Source of the DNA: Oceanobacillus salinisoli
GTDB lineage: Bacteria > Bacillota > Bacilli > Bacillales > Amphibacillaceae
Direction: 5' to 3'
Assembly (NCBI RefSeq): GCF_009733865.1
Contig: NZ_WOFB01000002.1
Coordinates: 248,001-312,000 of the forward strand
DNA length: 64,000 nt
Shown here: in pieces, positions 59,699-64,000 of the stretch
Numbering within the stretch: the stretch's first letter is position 1
Layout: each line of letters begins with the position of its first letter
Made by a program: the position numbers and the translations under genes
Notes under the pieces: generated by a model
What the model saw: the letters and a program-made list of their open reading frames with translations, nothing else
What the model was told of the DNA's origin: nothing
The model's database searches: none

Positions 59699-59964
59699 GA
59701 TTCTACCTCCTTATGTGATGTTCTGTATATAAGAACATATTTATTGCGTGTTTTATCAGGTGTAATTCAATAAGTACACTAATTTGTTAACGCTTACTCA
59801 TAAGTATACTATAAATTCTATATATTTTTTACCTCTCGTTCCACATAGAGGAACTGGCGTCTTTTTTTATTTATTTAGCTTACTTATAATGAACATGTGC
59901 TGGAGTAAACAGCGTTTAAGTAATAGTTTGTCTACATGAAAATACTTGTTTTATAGGTAAAATA

Positions 59965-59989
59965 CCGGAAATGGTGTATACATTTCCGG
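59965..59989 (+). promoter_or_regulatory. Palindromic operator, probable IclR site
   Basis: CCGGAAATG-GTGTATA-CATTTCCGG, a perfect 9-bp inverted repeat with a 7-base centre, 26 bp before the aldehyde dehydrogenase start. A weak TTGTCT...TTATAG promoter lies just upstream (59928-59956). Confidence 0.75.
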
Positions 59990-60014
59990 AAATACACATA
60001 AGGAGGAAGGTAAC

Positions 60015-61478
60015 ATGCAAACTACAGAAACTAAGACAGAAGTGAAACCGATTGATTGCTCACATTATATTGATGGAAAGTATGTACCATCAGGAAATGG
60101 GAAAACGTTCGAGAATGTTAATCCTGCTACAGAAGAGGTATTGGGAACCGTTGCAGTAGGTGGAAAGGACGAAGTGGATCAAGCGGTTAAAGTGGCAAGG
60201 AAAGCATTGAAAGGTGAATGGGGAAACATGCCAATTCGAAAACGCTCCGCAATTATTCGCAAAATTGGCGATTTAATTTTAGAAAGAAAGCCGGAGTTAG
60301 CAACACTTGAAACATTGGATACAGGGAAGCCATTATGGTTATCCAACAGTGTGGATATTGAAAGGGCTGCATATAATTTCCATTTCTTTGCCGACTATAT
60401 GACTTCAGTTGGAACGGAGTCCTACCAGCAAGATGATATTGCCATTCATTATGCCGTTCGCCGTCCGACTGGTGTGGTAGGTTTAATTAATCCATGGAAT
60501 CTTCCATTATTATTGATGACATGGAAATTGGCTCCAGCTCTTGCGGCAGGAAATACCGTTGTCATGAAACCATCGGAAGTAACGCCGATGACAGCTACAG
60601 TCCTAGCACAAATTTGTACAGACGCAGGGGTGCCTGATGGTGTTGTTAATATGGTACATGGATTTGGTGAAACAGGTGCTGCAATTACTGCACATGAAGA
60701 AGTCGATGCCATTGCCTTTACTGGTGAAACCGTTACTGGAACTGCGATTATGAAATCGGCTGCCCCAACGTTGAAAAAATTGTCCTTTGAATTAGGTGGT
60801 AAAAACCCAAATATTATCTTTGGGGATGCAAATTTAGATGATGTCATAGAAACAACGATGAAATCCAGCTTTATCAATCAAGGGGAAGTTTGCTTGTGCG
60901 GATCAAGAATTTATGTGGAACGTTCAATTTATGATGAATTTTTAGAACGGTTTGTAGCAAAAACGAAAGAGTTAAAAGTGGGAGACCCATTTGAACAAGA
61001 TACAAATGTTGGTGCATTAGTAAGTGAAGAGCACTATAAAAAAGTACTTAGCTATTTGGATATTGCTAAGGAAGAAGGGGGAACTTTCCTAACAGGTGGG
61101 AAGGCTGCAGATGTAGATAAAGGATATTTCGTGGAACCGACCATCATTACTGACTTGGGAAGAGAGTCCAGATGTGTGCGTGAAGAAATTTTTGGACCTG
61201 TTGTAACGGTTATTCCTTTTGAAACGGAAGAAGAAGTGATGGAGCAAGTCAATGATACTCACTATGGTCTAAGCGCAAGCCTTTGGACGACAGATATTAA
61301 ACGGGCAACGCGTTTATCTGCGGAAATTGAAGCAGGCATGGTATGGGTGAATACTTGGTTCTTGCGTGACCTTCGTACTCCATTTGGAGGAATGAAACAC
61401 AGTGGTATCGGTCGTGAAGGTGGAGCACACAGCTTTGACTTCTATTCAGAATTAACGAATGTAACTGTTAAACTCTAG
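60015..61478 (+). CDS. Aldehyde dehydrogenase, 2-hydroxymuconic semialdehyde type
   Basis: This 487-residue NAD-dependent aldehyde dehydrogenase has the catalytic Glu in SFELGGKNPNIIF and Cys in NQGEVCLCGSRIYVE, plus LINPWNLPLLLMTWKLAPAL for cofactor binding. Length and the QGEVCLCGSR motif fit the XylG/DmpC group, which oxidises the ring-fission product to 2-hydroxymuconate (4-oxalocrotonate). An aminomuconate version is possible. It is first in the operon after AAGGAGG. Confidence 0.9.
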   Translation: MQTTETKTEVKPIDCSHYIDGKYVPSGNGKTFENVNPATEEVLGTVAVGGKDEVDQAVKVARKALKGEWGNMPIRKRSAIIRKIGDLILERKPELATLETLDTGKPLWLSNSVDIERAAYNFHFFADYMTSVGTESYQQDDIAIHYAVRRPTGVVGLINPWNLPLLLMTWKLAPALAAGNTVVMKPSEVTPMTATVLAQICTDAGVPDGVVNMVHGFGETGAAITAHEEVDAIAFTGETVTGTAIMKSAAPTLKKLSFELGGKNPNIIFGDANLDDVIETTMKSSFINQGEVCLCGSRIYVERSIYDEFLERFVAKTKELKVGDPFEQDTNVGALVSEEHYKKVLSYLDIAKEEGGTFLTGGKAADVDKGYFVEPTIITDLGRESRCVREEIFGPVVTVIPFETEEEVMEQVNDTHYGLSASLWTTDIKRATRLSAEIEAGMVWVNTWFLRDLRTPFGGMKHSGIGREGGAHSFDFYSELTNVTVKL

Positions 61479-61488
61479 GAGGATTTAT

Positions 61489-62286
61489 ATGGTAACGAAG
61501 AACATACCTAAAATAGAAAGCCATGCAAAACATTTAGCAAATGCTTGGAGAAATCAGGAAGGGGTCCAACCATTAACTGAGTTGGATCCTGACCTCTCTA
61601 TAGATGAGGCTTACTATGTCCAATTACACACCATTAGAGAGTACGTTGAAAGCGGTCAGCGAATTTCCGGAAAAAAAATTGGTTTAACGTCAAAAGCAGT
61701 ACAGGAAATGTTAGGTGTTACGGAACCGGATTATGGACATTTATTAGATAATATGGAAGTGAAAAATAATGGGGAGATTTCCTTTAATCGTGTACTTCAG
61801 CCTAAAGTGGAGGGAGAACTTGCTTTTATTTTAAAGGAAGACCTAGCTGGACCAAATGTAACCGCTTTTGATGTTCTTCAGGCGACAGATGTAATTGTAC
61901 CTGCTCTTGAAATTGTCGATAGTCGAATTAAGGATTGGAAGATTACCCTTGAGGATACTGTAGCTGATAATGCATCTTCCGGATTATATGTACTCGGTGG
62001 AACCCCTAAAAAAGTTACTGATATTGATATCAAGCAAATTGGAATGGCGATTTATAAAAATGGGGAGCTTCAAAATACGGGTGTTGGTGCTGCTGCATTA
62101 GGAGACCCTGCCAAATGTGTGGCATGGCTTGCGAATAAACTAGCAAACTATGACATTATATTAAAAGCCGGGGAAGTGATTTTATCAGGTGCCTTATCCG
62201 CAATGATAGAAGCAAAACCAGGTGACCATTTTTACGCAAAATTTGCTGAATTAGGTGAAGTACGAGTTCGTTTTACAGAAGAATAA
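61489..62286 (+). CDS. 2-keto-4-pentenoate hydratase / 4-oxalocrotonate decarboxylase family
   Basis: This 265-residue FAH-superfamily enzyme has GKKIGLTSKAVQEMLGVTEPDYGHL, the metal ligands in PKVEGELAFIL and ALEIVDSRIKDWKI, and VGAAALGDPAKCVAWLANKL. Hydratases (DmpE) and decarboxylases (DmpH) of this family are alike, and I cannot separate them here. Following a muconic-semialdehyde dehydrogenase, either step fits. Starts 10 bp after the previous stop with AGGAGG. Confidence 0.88.
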   Translation: MVTKNIPKIESHAKHLANAWRNQEGVQPLTELDPDLSIDEAYYVQLHTIREYVESGQRISGKKIGLTSKAVQEMLGVTEPDYGHLLDNMEVKNNGEISFNRVLQPKVEGELAFILKEDLAGPNVTAFDVLQATDVIVPALEIVDSRIKDWKITLEDTVADNASSGLYVLGGTPKKVTDIDIKQIGMAIYKNGELQNTGVGAAALGDPAKCVAWLANKLANYDIILKAGEVILSGALSAMIEAKPGDHFYAKFAELGEVRVRFTEE

Positions 62287-62302
62287 ATAGGGAGGGATGG
62301 GT

Positions 62303-63187
62303 ATGAGTAAAGTTAAAGCAGGAATTATTGGTTCTGGAAATATTGGGTCCGATTTAATGGTCAAATTAACCAAATCGGATACATTGGAATTAACCACGAT
62401 GATGGGGATAGATCCGACTTCAAGAGGTATGCAGCATGCGAAACACTTAGGACTGGAAGTATTTGATAACGGGGTAGATGGTTTATTAGAACAACCGGAC
62501 ATAGTTGATATTATATTTGATGCAACAAGTGCAGGGGCACATATTCATAATGCAGAGGTGGCCAAAAAGCTAGGTAAGCAAATGCTGGACTTAACTCCAG
62601 CAGCAATTGGTCCTTTTATTGTTCCAACGGTGAACTTAGGTTCCCACCTGGATGCGGATAATGTCAACTTAATTACATGTGGTGGTCAGGCGACGATTCC
62701 GATTATCCATGCGATAAATAAAGTTGCAGCGGTTGAATACGGAGAAATCGTTGCGACGATTGCAAGTAAAAGTGCTGGTCCAGGAACAAGGGCAAATATT
62801 GATGAATTCACTGAAACTACTGCTAAAGGCATTGAGCAAGTAGGTGGTGCGAAAAAAGGGAAGGCAATCATTATCTTAAATCCAGCTGAACCTCCAATTA
62901 TGATGCGTGATACGGTTCATGCCATCGTAGAAGAGGGAGAAGTGGACGAAAAGGCAATTACTGATTCGGTTGTGGAAATGGTAGAGAAGGTCCAATCTTA
63001 TGTTCCTGGGTATAAACTACGTACAGAACCGATTTTTGACGGAAATAAAGTCACTGTGTTCCTTGAAGTGGAAGGGGCTGGTCATTACTTACCAAAATAT
63101 GCAGGTAATCTTGATATTATGACATCGGCAGCTGTGAAGGTAGCGGAGGAATTTGCAAAAAATCGATTAAATGTAGCAGCCAAATAA
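62303..63187 (+). CDS. Acetaldehyde dehydrogenase, acetylating (DmpF/MhpF)
   Basis: This 294-residue protein has an NAD-binding start ([17 protein letters not shown]), the catalytic Cys in [14 protein letters not shown], and [20 protein letters not shown]. It turns acetaldehyde into acetyl-CoA and normally channels it from the aldolase encoded next. GGAGGG fits ATG 62303; the ATG at 62297 has no spacing to the site. Confidence 0.95.
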   Translation: MSKVKAGIIGSGNIGSDLMVKLTKSDTLELTTMMGIDPTSRGMQHAKHLGLEVFDNGVDGLLEQPDIVDIIFDATSAGAHIHNAEVAKKLGKQMLDLTPAAIGPFIVPTVNLGSHLDADNVNLITCGGQATIPIIHAINKVAAVEYGEIVATIASKSAGPGTRANIDEFTETTAKGIEQVGGAKKGKAIIILNPAEPPIMMRDTVHAIVEEGEVDEKAITDSVVEMVEKVQSYVPGYKLRTEPIFDGNKVTVFLEVEGAGHYLPKYAGNLDIMTSAAVKVAEEFAKNRLNVAAK

Positions 63188-63208
63188 GTTCAGGAGGGGA
63201 GGATACAT

Positions 63209-64000
63209 ATGTCCAATCAAAAAGAAATAAAAATTACGGAAGTTGCATTGCGGGATGGAAGTCATGCGATTAGTCACCAGTACACGGTAGAGCAGGTAAC
63301 AGCAATTACGAAAGCATTAAATGAGGCACGTGTCCCATATATTGAGGTTACCCATGGTGATGGACTGGGAGGATCATCATTACAATACGGTTTATCTTTA
63401 ACAGATGAGTTAAAATTAATAGAATCGGCTGTTTCTGTTGCTGATTTTTCAAAGATTGCGGTCCTGTTACTCCCTGGAATTGGTACAATTGAGGATTTGA
63501 AAGAAGCAGCTAGTATTGGAGCAAAAATGGCAAGGGTTGCAACGCATGTGACGGAAGCAGATGTATCGAAGCAGCATATTGAAACAGCTAAAGAATTAGG
63601 CATGGAAACGGTCGGGTTTTTAATGATGAGTCATATGGCTCCAGTGGAAAAACTGGTAGAACAGGCCAAATTAATGGAAAATTATGGAGCGGATACGGTT
63701 TATGTAGTGGATTCTGCAGGTGCCCTCCTTCCACATCAAGTGACGGAACGAATCAAGGCTCTTCGTCAAGAGTTATCTATTCATATCGGTTTCCATGGTC
63801 ATAACAATCTATCCCTTGCCATGGCTAATACATTAGCTGCGATTGAGGAAGGGGCTAATAGAATCGACGGAAGTATCCGCTGCTTAGGTGCTGGTGCAGG
63901 AAATACCCAAACAGAAGTATTGGTAGCTGTGCTGGATAAAATGGGAATTCAGACTGGCGTAGATCTATACAAAATTATGGATATCGCAGAGGATATCGTT
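63209..64000 (+). CDS. 4-hydroxy-2-oxovalerate aldolase (DmpG/MhpE), truncated by window end
   Basis: The first 264 residues are visible. The catalytic-metal start ITEVALRDGSHAISHQYT, VDSAGALLPHQV, IGFHGHNNLSLAMANTLAA and GAGAGNTQTEVLVAVL match the HMG-CoA-lyase-like aldolases that split 4-hydroxy-2-oxovalerate into pyruvate and acetaldehyde. AGGAGGGGAGG precedes the ATG, and the gap from the dehydrogenase is 21 bp. The frame is open at base 64000. Confidence 0.95.
   Translation, partial: MSNQKEIKITEVALRDGSHAISHQYTVEQVTAITKALNEARVPYIEVTHGDGLGGSSLQYGLSLTDELKLIESAVSVADFSKIAVLLLPGIGTIEDLKEAASIGAKMARVATHVTEADVSKQHIETAKELGMETVGFLMMSHMAPVEKLVEQAKLMENYGADTVYVVDSAGALLPHQVTERIKALRQELSIHIGFHGHNNLSLAMANTLAAIEEGANRIDGSIRCLGAGAGNTQTEVLVAVLDKMGIQTGVDLYKIMDIAEDIV

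Overview
The window looks like chromosomal DNA from an endospore-forming, AT-rich Bacillaceae member, probably from the Oceanobacillus/Virgibacillus/Lentibacillus side of the family. The reasons are strong Shine-Dalgarno sites, spore genes (cotO, cotZ, a YjcZ-type small protein), T-box and RsaE/RoxS RNAs, and a run in Bacillus subtilis yjb order: yjbC, spx, mecA, coiA, pepF, RoxS, spxH, yjbI, yjbK, relQ, nadK, yjbO, prpE. The species call is inference. No rRNA, tRNA, prophage, CRISPR array or intact insertion sequence was seen.

Region 1 (1-14.5 kb) is a reactive-sulfur island. The intact part has a TusA-rhodanese fusion, DsrE, a rhodanese-metallo-beta-lactamase protein (probable persulfide dioxygenase), a second TusA, a TauE exporter, three single-domain rhodaneses, a glutaredoxin, a thioredoxin-like protein and a CsoR-family repressor. 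The repressor carries Cys31 and Cys60 and has Asn56 in place of the copper-binding His, which is the CstR (persulfide sensor) signature. Eight 16-bp sites of the form ATACC-N6-GGTAT, some degenerate, lie in front of these genes. Left of it, 1.6-4.1 kb holds decayed copies of the same genes (DsrE tail, frameshifted rhodanese-MBL, TauE tail, broken methyltransferase), and the methyltransferase remnant runs directly into a truncated histidine kinase. No sulfide:quinone oxidoreductase is visible.

Region 2 (14.5-28.7 kb) holds an OsmC-type thiol protein, an orphan T-box leader with no gene of its own and an eroded second T-box copy. It also has two small sporulation-type genes, a 780-residue AraC regulator with a large C-terminal domain, and a two-gene module (14-TM MFS transporter plus M20 amidohydrolase) present twice in tandem, followed by an MBL hydrolase.

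Region 3 (28.7-43 kb) is the conserved yjb core: thiol-stress regulator Spx with its adaptor SpxH, adaptor MecA, CoiA, PepF, a truncated hemoglobin, a (p)ppGpp synthetase, NAD kinase and the Mg transporter MgtE. Two tandem copies of a RoxS/RsaE-type small RNA flank a small membrane-protein gene.

Region 4 (43-64 kb) has coat genes around an array of 52-bp stem-loop repeats, yjcFGH-like genes, a heterodimeric ABC exporter, a multi-PAS diguanylate cyclase next to a PilZ protein and a frameshifted GMP reductase. At the right edge is an IclR-controlled operon for the lower part of a meta-cleavage aromatic pathway, cut by the window end. Several GC-richer, inverted-repeat-bounded elements are scattered through the intergenic spaces.
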